Assembly (NCBI RefSeq): GCF_028898945.1
Contig: NZ_CP118607.1
Span: 682,001-746,000 of the forward strand
Direction of reading: 5' to 3'
DNA length: 64,000 bases
Source of the DNA: Pseudomonas sp. PSKL.D1
Lineage (GTDB): Bacteria > Pseudomonadota > Gammaproteobacteria > Pseudomonadales > Pseudomonadaceae
The notes below the pieces were generated by a model. It worked only from the letters and a program-made list of their open reading frames with translations, was not told where the DNA came from and did no database searches. Both the position numbers and the translations under genes were made by a program. This document shows, piece by piece, positions 31,000 through 38,542 of the stretch; within the stretch, counting starts at the first letter, position 1, and each line of letters begins with the position of its first letter.

Positions 31000-31203
31000 C
31001 TACACCCCTTCCAGAAACCCCACCACCACGCTCTTGATGATAAAGGCCAGTACACCCAGCCCCAGCACAAAGAACAGAATCAGCGTACCAAAGCGCCCCG
31101 CCTTGGACTTCTTGGCCAAGTCCCAGACGATGAAACCCATGAAGCCGATCAGCACAGTGACCAGCACAATCATCATCCACTCTTCGAATACGGCAGGATC
31201 CAT
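31000..31203 (-). CDS. DUF2788 family small membrane protein
   Basis: A 67-residue protein with two predicted membrane spans (MMIVLVTVLIGFMGFIVW and FGTLILFFVLGLGVLAFIIK) joined by a short basic loop (DLAKKSKAGR). This is the layout of the DUF2788 family, of unknown function. The ATG at 31203 (MDPAVFEEWM) is favoured. It lies 18 bases downstream of the Lrp-type regulator on the same strand. Confidence 0.82.
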   Translation of the reverse strand: MDPAVFEEWMMIVLVTVLIGFMGFIVWDLAKKSKAGRFGTLILFFVLGLGVLAFIIKSVVVGFLEGV

Positions 31204-31221
31204 CGGTGTGCTCCAGGGCAA

Positions 31222-31698
31222 TCAGCGAAGGTGAGTCAATGGCATTTCGGTACTGGCCAGCACTTGGTTGAGCACAAAGCTCGAGCGCACGCTGGTGACG
31301 CCCTCGATGCGGGTCAGGCTGCCTAGCAGCAGTTTCTGGTAATGGTCCATGTCCGGCACCACCACCTTCAGCTGGTAGTCGGCATCCATACCGGTGACCA
31401 GGCTGCATTCAAGTACCTGCGGCAAATTGCGGATGGCCGCTTCGAAGGTTTCGAAGCGCTCCGGTGTGTGCCGGTCCATGCCGATCAGTACGTAGGCGGT
31501 CAGGCTGAGGCCAAGCTTCTTGCGATCCAGCAACGCCACCTGGCGGGAGATGTAGCCGTCGTCTTCCAGTTGCTTGACCCGACGCGAGCACGGCGATGGC
31601 GACAGGCCGATGCGCTCGGCCAGTTCCTGGTTGGAAATGCGCGCGTCGCGCTGCAATTCGGCGAGGATGCTCAGGTCGTAGCGGTCAAGCTTGCTCAT
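31222..31698 (-). CDS. Lrp/AsnC family transcriptional regulator
   Basis: A 158-residue regulator with an N-terminal winged helix (DLSILAELQRDARISNQELA, then SPSPCSRRVKQLEDDG) and a C-terminal RAM ligand-binding domain (ECSLVTGMDADYQLKVVVPD). The family responds to amino acids. An inverted repeat that may be its own operator lies 54 bases upstream. The regulated genes could be itself, the DUF2788 gene and whatever is transcribed from the structured region on the other side. Confidence 0.92.
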   Translation of the reverse strand: MSKLDRYDLSILAELQRDARISNQELAERIGLSPSPCSRRVKQLEDDGYISRQVALLDRKKLGLSLTAYVLIGMDRHTPERFETFEAAIRNLPQVLECSLVTGMDADYQLKVVVPDMDHYQKLLLGSLTRIEGVTSVRSSFVLNQVLASTEMPLTHLR

Positions 31699-31751
31699 GG
31701 AAATGGCCTTTTCTGTTCGGATTGCTGTGAATTATCGATCCAGGGTTAAAA

Positions 31752-31789
31752 ATTGCGCAAGTGCTATTTATCTGAGCAATCTTCGCAAT
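31752..31789. promoter_or_regulatory. Inverted repeat, possible Lrp-type operator
   Basis: ATTGCGCAAG (31752-31761) and TCTTCGCAAT (31780-31789) form an inverted repeat with one mismatch per arm and an A/T-rich centre (TGCTATTTATCTGAGCAA). Spacing of about two helical turns between arms suits binding of an Lrp-family oligomer. It is 54 bases upstream of the regulator at 31698. Confidence 0.45.
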
Positions 31790-31799
31790 CCTCTGCTGC

Positions 31800-32012
31800 C
31801 ACCTGTCCCGTATCGTTACACACAGAATCACTGCCCGGACATCAGTCCACGGCGGCGCGCCCTAGGCGGGCGGTCGCGGCCAGCGCTCCAACAGGAACCG
31901 CCAGGCCCCCGGGCTACGCACCGTCCAGAAGACGGGGTGAGGTGAGCCGGCATCACAAGTGCCGAGCACGGACGACAATTCCCAAAGGGAGGCCCAATGG
32001 CCTCCCTTTTTT
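31800..32012 (+). ncRNA. Putative structured small RNA or leader RNA, not assigned to a family
   Basis: The stretch can fold into CCGTC-cagaa-GACGG (31921-31935), CGGCA-tcacaag-TGCCG (31948-31964) and the terminator GGGAGGCC-caat-GGCCTCCC (31987-32006), with G/C-rich pairing upstream near the CGGCGCGCC and CCCCCGGGC stretches. The 5' end is a guess. I compared it by eye with RNase P, tmRNA, 6S, 4.5S, Rsm, Crc and common riboswitch signatures and found no match. Confidence 0.45.
31987..32012 (+). terminator. Strong rho-independent terminator
   Basis: GGGAGGCC pairs perfectly with GGCCTCCC around CAAT and is followed by six T. No protein gene ends upstream on this strand, so it must end a noncoding or leader transcript. 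Confidence 0.88.
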
Positions 32013-32090
32013 CATGGCCGCGATTTCATCCGGATGCGCCAAGGGCGCGGTAGACTGGCGCATGCCGTTTTGGTCATCGAGAGGAACAAC

Positions 32091-32876
32091 ATGAAGTCGC
32101 GCATCTGGCAGTTGGCAGGTGTTGGTTTGCTGGGGCTGGGTTTGAGTGTGGCCGCTCAGGCGCAAGGGCCGGGAGAAGGCCACGGCCATCAGGACCCCAA
32201 CGGCCCGGGCGGTTCGCCGCTCAATTCCCGTGATGAAGTGCGCCAGACCCAGCCGCCGCGTCAGGGCTACTACCAGGACATCCCGCGCCAGCAAGGCGAC
32301 AACCGCCACTGGCAAGGCCGCCCGGACGGCCATGGCAACGGCTGGGGCCCCGGCCCGCAGTACCGGCCCGGGCAAACCGTCGACCGCTTCCCGGACCGCT
32401 ACTGGAAAGTGCCATACCGTGGGGACGACTACTTCTATTCCGGCGGCTACTGGTACCGCCCGCATGGGGGGAGCTACATCGTGGTGGCGCCGCCCTATGG
32501 CGTGCGGGTCAGTTACCTGCCGTCGTACGCGCGGGAAGTCTGGCTGGGCGGAGCGCTGTTCTTCCTGGTGGCTGACACCTACTACCAATACCTGGCTGAC
32601 AGCCAGGAGTACGTGGTGGTCAACCCGCCGGCAGCGGCCCCGGCACCCGTACCTGTCGCCCCTGCAGGCAACGTCTATGACGTGGTGGCCTACCCGATGT
32701 ATGGGCAAGGGCAGGAGCAACAGGAACAAGACCGCTACCAGTGCCACCGCTGGGCGGTAAGCCAGTCCGGCTTCGACCCCGCCACCGCCACTTATGCGCC
32801 GCCGGCCAATATTGCAGACAACTACCGACGTGCGCTGGGTGCGTGCTTCAGCGGGCGGGGCTACAGCATCAACTAG
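32091..32876 (+). CDS. Secreted DUF6515-like protein, Gly/Pro/Tyr-rich
   Basis: A 261-residue exported protein with a signal peptide (LLGLGLSVAAQAQ). A low-complexity segment rich in Gly, Pro, Gln and His covers about residues 25-105. A hydrophobic Tyr-rich core follows (YWYRPHGGSYIVVAPPYGVR, LPSYAREVW), then a Pro/Ala linker and a C-terminal domain with YQCHRWAVSQSGFDP and YRRALGACFSGRGYS. This resembles the DUF6515 family of unknown function. The ATG at 32091 follows GAGAGGAACAAC. The role is probably in the envelope; nothing more can be said. Confidence 0.78.
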   Translation: MKSRIWQLAGVGLLGLGLSVAAQAQGPGEGHGHQDPNGPGGSPLNSRDEVRQTQPPRQGYYQDIPRQQGDNRHWQGRPDGHGNGWGPGPQYRPGQTVDRFPDRYWKVPYRGDDYFYSGGYWYRPHGGSYIVVAPPYGVRVSYLPSYAREVWLGGALFFLVADTYYQYLADSQEYVVVNPPAAAPAPVPVAPAGNVYDVVAYPMYGQGQEQQEQDRYQCHRWAVSQSGFDPATATYAPPANIADNYRRALGACFSGRGYSIN

Positions 32877-32878
32877 TC

Positions 32879-33298
32879 TCAGGCCGCTGGTTTGAAGCCG
32901 TACGCTGCCAGCTGCTCGACGCTGCCGCGGTGCTGAATCAGGCGTGGGTCATTCAGCGGCACGCGCTGGCCCAGCTCGCTTTCGATGATCGCCTGCAGTT
33001 TGAGGTTGTCGACCTTGCCATCGGCGGTAACGGCTTCGCGCAGTTTCTCTGGCGCCACCTGGGCCGTGGTGCCGCCCGGGTAATAGATGGCACCGGTGGC
33101 GAAGTCGACGCCGAAGGCAATCAGGCCGGGGATCACGTAGAACAGAATGCCGATGGCATCGAGGGCGACGATCACCGGGTCGACCTTACCTTCGATCTGG
33201 CCGCGACGGTCAGGGTAGAAAAGGGTGCCGCAGGCCGTCAGCTGGGTCAGCAGGGTGGCGATGAGGGCGCCACCAATGACGCGGGAAGGGATGCGCAT
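32879..33298 (-). CDS. Small lipoprotein of unknown function
   Basis: A 139-residue protein with a lipobox (LTAC, Cys23) followed by GTLFYPDRRGQIEGKVDP, a hydrophobic segment (IVALDAIGILFYVIPGLIAFGV) and YYPGG. The C-terminal 60 residues are soluble and helical. I recognise the type from pseudomonad genomes but know no function. The ATG at 33298 starts the signal peptide; the frame stays open upstream into hrpB on the other strand. It converges with the DUF6515 gene, two bases apart. Confidence 0.78.
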   Translation of the reverse strand: MRIPSRVIGGALIATLLTQLTACGTLFYPDRRGQIEGKVDPVIVALDAIGILFYVIPGLIAFGVDFATGAIYYPGGTTAQVAPEKLREAVTADGKVDNLKLQAIIESELGQRVPLNDPRLIQHRGSVEQLAAYGFKPAA

Positions 33299-33414
33299 GT
33301 AAATCTCCGGAAAGGTATTCGGCAGGGCCAGCAAAACGCCAGCGCCTGAAACTAAGACCATGATAAGGCAGGCTCGGTTCGCCGTTATACTCGCGCGACT
33401 GTTCGAGGACCACC

Positions 33415-35943
33415 ATGATTTCTTTACCAATCGATGCCGTGTTGCCCGCCCTGCGCCAGGCCTTGCAAACCCGTGATGAAGCTGTGCTTGAAGCGCCTCC
33501 CGGTGCGGGCAAGACCACCCGTGTTCCGCTGGCGCTGCTGAACGAGCCCTGGCTGGCCGGGCAGCGCATCCTGATGCTCGAGCCACGGCGCCTGGCAGCC
33601 CGTGCCGCCGCTGAACGGCTGGCCAGTGAGCTGGGTGAGAAGGTGGGTGAAACCGTAGGCTATCGCATCCGCCTGGACAGCAAGGTCGGGCCGAACACCC
33701 GCATTGAAGTGGTCACCGAAGGCATCCTGACCCGCCGTTTGCAGGCGGACCCTGCGCTTGAGGGCGTGGGCTTGCTGATCTTCGACGAATTTCACGAACG
33801 CAGCCTCGATGCCGACCTTGCGTTGGCGTTAAGCCTCAATGGCCGGGAGCTGCTGCGTGATGACCCACCGCTGAAAATCTTGCTGATGTCCGCCACGCTT
33901 GAAGGCGAGCGCCTGTCGCGTTTGCTCGACGACGCACCGGTGGTGAGCAGCGAAGGCCGTATGCACCCTGTGGATATTCGCTGGGGCCGGCTCTTCCAGC
34001 CAGGTGAGTTCATCGAGCCCAAGGTTGTCGACAGTGTGCTTCACGCGCTGGCAGAGCAGCCCGGCAGCCTGTTGGTGTTCCTGCCGGGGCAGGCGGAAAT
34101 CCGCAGGGTTCACCAGAGCCTGGAAGCAGCGCTGGGCCAACGCGACGATGTGTTGCTGTGCCCCTTGCACGGCGAACTCGACCTCAATGCCCAGCGCGCG
34201 GCCATCGACCCCGCCCCCAAAGGGCTGCGCAAAGTGGTGCTGGCCACCAACATTGCCGAAACCAGCCTGACCATCGATGGCGTGCGTGTCGTCATCGATG
34301 CAGGCCTGGCCCGCGTACCGCGTTTTGACCCCGGCAGCGGCATGACCCGGCTCGATACCCAGCGCATTTCCCGCGCCAGCGCCACCCAGCGCGCGGGCCG
34401 TGCCGGGCGTTTGGAGCCGGGCGTGTGCTACCGCCTGTGGTCCGAGGCGCAACATGACCAACTGGCCGCCCACGGCAGCGCCGAAATCCTGCAGGCAGAC
34501 CTTGCCGGCCTGGCCTTGCAGCTTGCCCGCTGGGGCGTCACGCCCGACCAGTTGCGCTGGCTGGATCATCCCCCCTCTGCAGCATTTGCCCAGGCGCAAG
34601 ACTTGCTCGCAAGGCTCGGCGCCTACAAGGCCGGCAGCCGCGACAACCTCAGTGACCATGGCCAGGCCATGGCAGAGCTGCCCGCCCACCCTCGCATTGC
34701 ACACTTGCTGCTGCGTGGCCATGACCTGGGCCTGACCGCAATGGCCTGCGATGTGGCCGCCTTGCTGGGCGAGCGCGATATTCAGCGCGGTGGCGGTGCC
34801 GACCTGCACAGCCGGCTGGCGCTGCTCAGCGGTGAACACAAAACCGGCCGTGGCGGGCAGGGCGGGGTGCAGCGGGCCAGGCAACTGGCGCGGCAGTATC
34901 GCAGCCTGCTGCGCGGCAAGCCCGGTAACGCGGCCAACGAGCCCGACCACCCGCGTTGGCTGGGTGCATTGCTGGCGCTGGCTTACCCCGACCGGGTTGC
35001 CCAGCAGCGCCGGGCCGGGGGCGCCGAGTACCGCTTGGCCAACGGCCGCGCTGCGCTGTTTGCCGAGGTGGATGCACTGATGAAATGCCCTTGGTTGGTG
35101 ATCGCCGACCTGGGCAGCCGCCAAGGGCAAAGGGAAGAACGTATCTACCTGGCTGCGGAGTTCGACCCCGCGTTGCTGGACGATGTGCTGGCCGAACAGG
35201 TCGAACGCATCGACCTGCTCGATTGGGATGAGCGCGAGCAAGTGTTGCGTGCTGAGCGGCAAACCAAGGTGGGTGAGCTTGTGCTCAGCCGTGAACCGCT
35301 GCCTGGCCTGGACGACGATGCCCGCGCCCGTGCGTTGCTTGGCTTGGTGCGTCGCAAAGGCTTGAACCTGCTGACCTGGACCCCGGAACTGCGCCAATGG
35401 CAGGCGCGGGTTGCCCTGCTGCGCCAGCTTGACCTCGCCAAGGACGGCCACAGCGAATGGCCCGACCTGGGCGACGAGGCCTTGCTGGCCACCTTGGAAC
35501 ACTGGCTGCAGCCATACTTGGGCAAGGTTTCGCGTTTGAGCCATTTTGCTGCGCTCGACCTGCCTTCGATCCTGCGCAACCTGTTGCCCTGGCCGCTGCC
35601 CCAGCGCCTTGACGAGTGGGCGCCAGCTCACCTGGCCGTGCCGTCCGGCTCGAACATACGGCTGGACTACAGCGAAACACCCCCGATTCTGGCGGTGCGG
35701 ATGCAGGAGCTGTTCGGCCTGCCGGATACCCCGTCCATTGCCCAGGGCCGGCAGAAGGTCAAGTTGCACTTGCTGTCGCCGGCCCGCCGCCCGGTGCAGG
35801 TCACGCAAGACCTGGCCAACTTCTGGCGCACGACGTATGCCGAAGTGAAGAAAGACCTTAAAGGGCGTTACCCGAAGCATTACTGGCCAGATGACCCGCT
35901 GGTGGCCGAGGCCACCGCACGGGCCAAACCACGGGGCACTTGA
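33415..35943 (+). CDS. hrpB: ATP-dependent helicase HrpB (DEAH family)
   Basis: An 842-residue RNA-helicase-like protein. Motifs in order: Walker A APPGAGKTTRVP, motif Ib TEGILTRRL, DEFH in IFDEFHERSLDADLA, SATLEG, then the second RecA domain with TNIAETSLTIDGVR and QRAGRAGR, and the C-terminal HrpB domain ending with FWRTTYAEVKKDLKGRYPKH. The biological target is not settled in most bacteria; it is widespread in pseudomonads. It starts 3 bases after a GAGGACC ribosome site. Confidence 0.94.
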   Translation: MISLPIDAVLPALRQALQTRDEAVLEAPPGAGKTTRVPLALLNEPWLAGQRILMLEPRRLAARAAAERLASELGEKVGETVGYRIRLDSKVGPNTRIEVVTEGILTRRLQADPALEGVGLLIFDEFHERSLDADLALALSLNGRELLRDDPPLKILLMSATLEGERLSRLLDDAPVVSSEGRMHPVDIRWGRLFQPGEFIEPKVVDSVLHALAEQPGSLLVFLPGQAEIRRVHQSLEAALGQRDDVLLCPLHGELDLNAQRAAIDPAPKGLRKVVLATNIAETSLTIDGVRVVIDAGLARVPRFDPGSGMTRLDTQRISRASATQRAGRAGRLEPGVCYRLWSEAQHDQLAAHGSAEILQADLAGLALQLARWGVTPDQLRWLDHPPSAAFAQAQDLLARLGAYKAGSRDNLSDHGQAMAELPAHPRIAHLLLRGHDLGLTAMACDVAALLGERDIQRGGGADLHSRLALLSGEHKTGRGGQGGVQRARQLARQYRSLLRGKPGNAANEPDHPRWLGALLALAYPDRVAQQRRAGGAEYRLANGRAALFAEVDALMKCPWLVIADLGSRQGQREERIYLAAEFDPALLDDVLAEQVERIDLLDWDEREQVLRAERQTKVGELVLSREPLPGLDDDARARALLGLVRRKGLNLLTWTPELRQWQARVALLRQLDLAKDGHSEWPDLGDEALLATLEHWLQPYLGKVSRLSHFAALDLPSILRNLLPWPLPQRLDEWAPAHLAVPSGSNIRLDYSETPPILAVRMQELFGLPDTPSIAQGRQKVKLHLLSPARRPVQVTQDLANFWRTTYAEVKKDLKGRYPKHYWPDDPLVAEATARAKPRGT

Positions 35944-36016
35944 TGGTTGTGTGAGTACGCGTCGAATTATTTTCAACGGTCAAAGACGGAAAAACTGCCC
36001 GGCATTGGCACGCCGA

Positions 36017-36076
36017 TGGTGCAGAAGCGCCAGGGAATGGCGAGTTTGAGCGCCCTAAACAAGTGCTTCTGCACCA
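36017..36076. promoter_or_regulatory. Perfect 12-base inverted repeat upstream of the MFS gene
   Basis: TGGTGCAGAAGC (36017-36028) and GCTTCTGCACCA (36065-36076) are perfect inverted copies, 36 bases apart. The spacing and lack of a T-run argue against a simple terminator for hrpB. A DNA-loop or regulator site is possible. Confidence 0.45.
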
Positions 36077-36118
36077 ACGCCGTGCTGTGACTTTTTTGGA
36101 TGGCTCGGCTCTAAATCT

Positions 36119-36130
36119 GTCACTTGTGAC
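36119..36130. promoter_or_regulatory. Palindrome GTCACTTGTGAC, possible operator of the MFS gene
   Basis: A perfect 5-2-5 palindrome lies 64 bases upstream of the transporter start, where a promoter-proximal operator would sit. Its binder is unknown; the LysR protein encoded downstream is a candidate, although the site does not contain an obvious T-N11-A. Confidence 0.35.
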
Positions 36131-36193
36131 ACTGCGCAACGCGCTCCTAGGATGGCGCAAAGGCCTCTTGGTGACCCACAGGTGTGCAGAACT

Positions 36194-37432
36194 ATGAAAA
36201 CTACAAACGCGTTGCACAAACCGACTATCGTCTTTGTTCTTTTGTACTTGGGCTATGTCATTTCTTATATTGACCGCTCGGCCATTTCGTTGGCACTTTC
36301 GCATATCGGCAAAGACTTCAATCTGGGTGCCGGTGAATTAGGCGTTGTACTCAGTGCGTTTTATCTGGGTTATGCCGCCATGCAAATTCCAGGTGGCTGG
36401 TTGTCTGACCGTTTTGGTGCCAAACGGGTAGTGATTGTTTCCATTGCCCTGTGGTCGGTGTTCACCTTGATGACCGGGCTGGCCTGGTCGCTGGCGTCGC
36501 TGTTGATCATTCGCTTCCTGTTTGGCCTGGGTGAGGGCAGCTACCCTTCCGCGGCGGTCAAAGGCGTGGCTGAAGTCTACGCCCGCAAAGACCGGCCGAA
36601 GATGGCCAGCTTGCTCATTTCGTCCAACTACACCGGCAGTTTCGCAGCGCCACTGATCATTACCCCACTGTTGCTCTGGCTCGGCTGGCGCGATGTGTTC
36701 CTGGCCATTGGTGTGGCCGGCATCCTGTTCGCCATTGCCTTTGCTTTCGTGGTCAAGCGGCCTGAGGCCTACGGCAACTTCCAGCCCGAGCCTGCCGTCA
36801 GCAACACCGGCAAAGTCAGCACCAAAGAGCTGCTGCGCATGCCGCTGCTGTGGAAAATCGTGCTGGTGTGGTTCGCGCTCGGCCTGGTCAACAAGGGCCT
36901 GGATGCCTGGATGCCCATGTACCTGCTGACCGCTCGCGGCCTGGATATCAAGACTGTCGGCATGCTGGTGCCCTTGCCCTTCATCACCGCCAGCATCGCC
37001 ACCGCCATGGGCGGCTGGCTGATGACCAAGTATTTCGACGGCAAGGAAAAGCTGCTGATGACAGGCAGCTGCGCGCTGACCGGCCTGTTCATGTATGGCA
37101 TGTATACCTCGCAGACCACCGCAGAAGTCATCACCTACCAGGCAATCGTCTACTTCTTCAAGTCGTTCGTGTTCGCCACCGCATTCGCCTTGCCCACCAA
37201 GATCCTCGCGCAGCGCCTGGTGGGTACCGGCATCGGCATGGTCAACTTCGGCGGGCAGGTGGCAGGCTTTGTGTCCCCGATGGTCATCGGCTTCCTGGTG
37301 GCGCACTACGGCACTTACGAATCGGCCTTCCTGTTCCTGGTGTGTGCCACGGTGGCGGCAACCCTGATCAGCCTGTCCATCAGCGGCCGCAAGGTGCTGG
37401 CCGTGCAGCAAGCCAACGCTCATGAGGCCTGA
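36194..37432 (+). CDS. MFS transporter, anion:cation symporter type
   Basis: Twelve-span inner-membrane carrier of 412 residues. It has the MFS motif GGWLSDRFGAKRV after span 2, DRSAISLALSHIG in span 1, and FLFGLGEGSYPSAAVKG in span 4, which fit the ACS family that carries organic acids, sugar acids and dipeptide-like compounds. The ATG at 36194 begins MKTTNALHKPTIVF. It is first in the group with a LysR regulator, an amidase and D-serine ammonia-lyase, so its cargo is probably the amide substrate. Confidence 0.86.
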   Translation: MKTTNALHKPTIVFVLLYLGYVISYIDRSAISLALSHIGKDFNLGAGELGVVLSAFYLGYAAMQIPGGWLSDRFGAKRVVIVSIALWSVFTLMTGLAWSLASLLIIRFLFGLGEGSYPSAAVKGVAEVYARKDRPKMASLLISSNYTGSFAAPLIITPLLLWLGWRDVFLAIGVAGILFAIAFAFVVKRPEAYGNFQPEPAVSNTGKVSTKELLRMPLLWKIVLVWFALGLVNKGLDAWMPMYLLTARGLDIKTVGMLVPLPFITASIATAMGGWLMTKYFDGKEKLLMTGSCALTGLFMYGMYTSQTTAEVITYQAIVYFFKSFVFATAFALPTKILAQRLVGTGIGMVNFGGQVAGFVSPMVIGFLVAHYGTYESAFLFLVCATVAATLISLSISGRKVLAVQQANAHEA

Positions 37433-37512
37433 CCCTGATGGTGCGCGTGGTCGGCAGTAACAAGGTGAATGTTTTAGACTCGGTGCCACACCGGCCTGAG
37501 AAGTTCGTCACC

Positions 37513-38421
37513 ATGAGTGCCCGTACCTTGAGTGAAACCGCTGTTCGCTACTTCCTGCAGGTGGTCAACAGCGGCTCCATCAGCGAGGCCGCAAGCCGCC
37601 TGCACGTGGTGCCTTCGGCAGTCAGCCGGCAAATCAGCCGGCTGGAAAGCGAGCTGGATGCCACGCTTTTCGAGCGCCAGTCCCGGGGGGTGGCGCTTAG
37701 CCCTGCAGGGGAACTGCTTGCCGCTTATGCGCGGCGTACCTTGCTAGATGCCGAACAGGTCAGCCACGAGATAAGGGCGCTGCGCGAACAGTCCGATGCG
37801 TTGATCAGCATTGCCTGTACCGAAGGATTTGCCTCCCAGTGCCTGCCCAGGGCGATCGCCGACTTTCGCCAGAACGCCAGCTGTACGTTTCGCATCACGG
37901 TGGCCACCGCCGCCGAGGTAACGCGGATGGTGCGCGAAGCCGAGGTGGATATCGGCTTTTCGTTCAGCCTGGGCGTGGCCAAGGACATCAGTGTGGCGTA
38001 CAGCCAGCCAGCGCCGGTGCTGGCGCTGGTGGCGCCGCAGCATTCACTGGCGGCCCAGGGGTGTGTGCCACTGCATGAACTGATGGCGCACGCCTTGGCC
38101 CTGCCGGGCCCGCACACCACCATTCGCCAGTTGCTGGATGTGTACAGCAGCCGCGAAGGCCTCAACTACCGCAGCATCCTGGACACCGACCACCTGGAAA
38201 CACTGCTCAACTTCTGCATGCTGGGGCAGGCCATCACGTTTTGCGGCGAATTGTTCGTGCGCGAGCGCTTGCAGGCCGGGCAACTGGTGGCCCTGGAAGT
38301 GCCCGAGTTGTGCGGCAGCGAACGCTCGATCGAAATACAAACCATGGCCCGTCGGCCACTGAGCCAGCCCTTGCAGGCATTTATCGATTACATGAAGGGT
38401 GTTTTACCCGCCGGTAACTAA
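37513..38421 (+). CDS. LysR family transcriptional regulator
   Basis: A 302-residue regulator with an N-terminal winged helix (YFLQVVNSGSISEAASRLHV, SAVSRQISRLE) and a periplasmic-binding-protein-like effector domain. It is encoded on the same strand between the MFS gene and the amidase, not divergent as is typical, so it may control both sides. The ATG at 37513 (MSARTLSETAVRYF) fits the family and follows GAGAAG; an earlier ATG at 37438 adds an unrelated 25 residues. Confidence 0.88.
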   Translation: MSARTLSETAVRYFLQVVNSGSISEAASRLHVVPSAVSRQISRLESELDATLFERQSRGVALSPAGELLAAYARRTLLDAEQVSHEIRALREQSDALISIACTEGFASQCLPRAIADFRQNASCTFRITVATAAEVTRMVREAEVDIGFSFSLGVAKDISVAYSQPAPVLALVAPQHSLAAQGCVPLHELMAHALALPGPHTTIRQLLDVYSSREGLNYRSILDTDHLETLLNFCMLGQAITFCGELFVRERLQAGQLVALEVPELCGSERSIEIQTMARRPLSQPLQAFIDYMKGVLPAGN

Positions 38422-38485
38422 TTCAAGTACTTGCCCGGTTATTCGGGCATCTCTAAATGGCAAAGCTGCCATCTGAAAAAGTCGA

Positions 38486-38514
38486 TTGTTGTGCCCGGCT
38501 GCACTTTTTATATT
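38486..38514 (+). promoter_or_regulatory. Sigma-70 promoter of the amidase gene
   Basis: TTGTTG (38486-38491) and TATATT (38509-38514) are separated by exactly 17 bases. They lie 29 bases before the amidase start, so the amidase-dsdA pair can be transcribed separately from the LysR gene. Confidence 0.6.
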
Positions 38515-38542
38515 GCGTTTAACCCGACTCAGGAAGTATTCC

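Larger units (their letters stand above)
31699..32090. other. 392-base intergenic region without a protein gene
   Basis: It holds a possible Lrp operator (31752-31789), a structured stretch with several hairpins (about 31800-32012) that ends in a strong plus-strand terminator, and the leader of the DUF6515 gene. Open frames here lack ribosome sites and family resemblance. Confidence 0.7.

Noticed and set aside
31753..32094. A 113-codon open frame across the structured intergenic RNA
   Set aside because: No ribosome site, no family, and it runs through the terminator stem.
33829..35976. A 715-codon open frame antisense to hrpB
   Set aside because: Same cause: shadow of a high-GC coding sequence, no start signal and no domain.
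36004..36028. Sigma-54 promoter (TGGCACG ... TGGTGC) before the MFS gene
   Set aside because: GG and GC are 12 bases apart instead of 10, and the -12 element does not match; kept only as a remark in the inverted-repeat finding.
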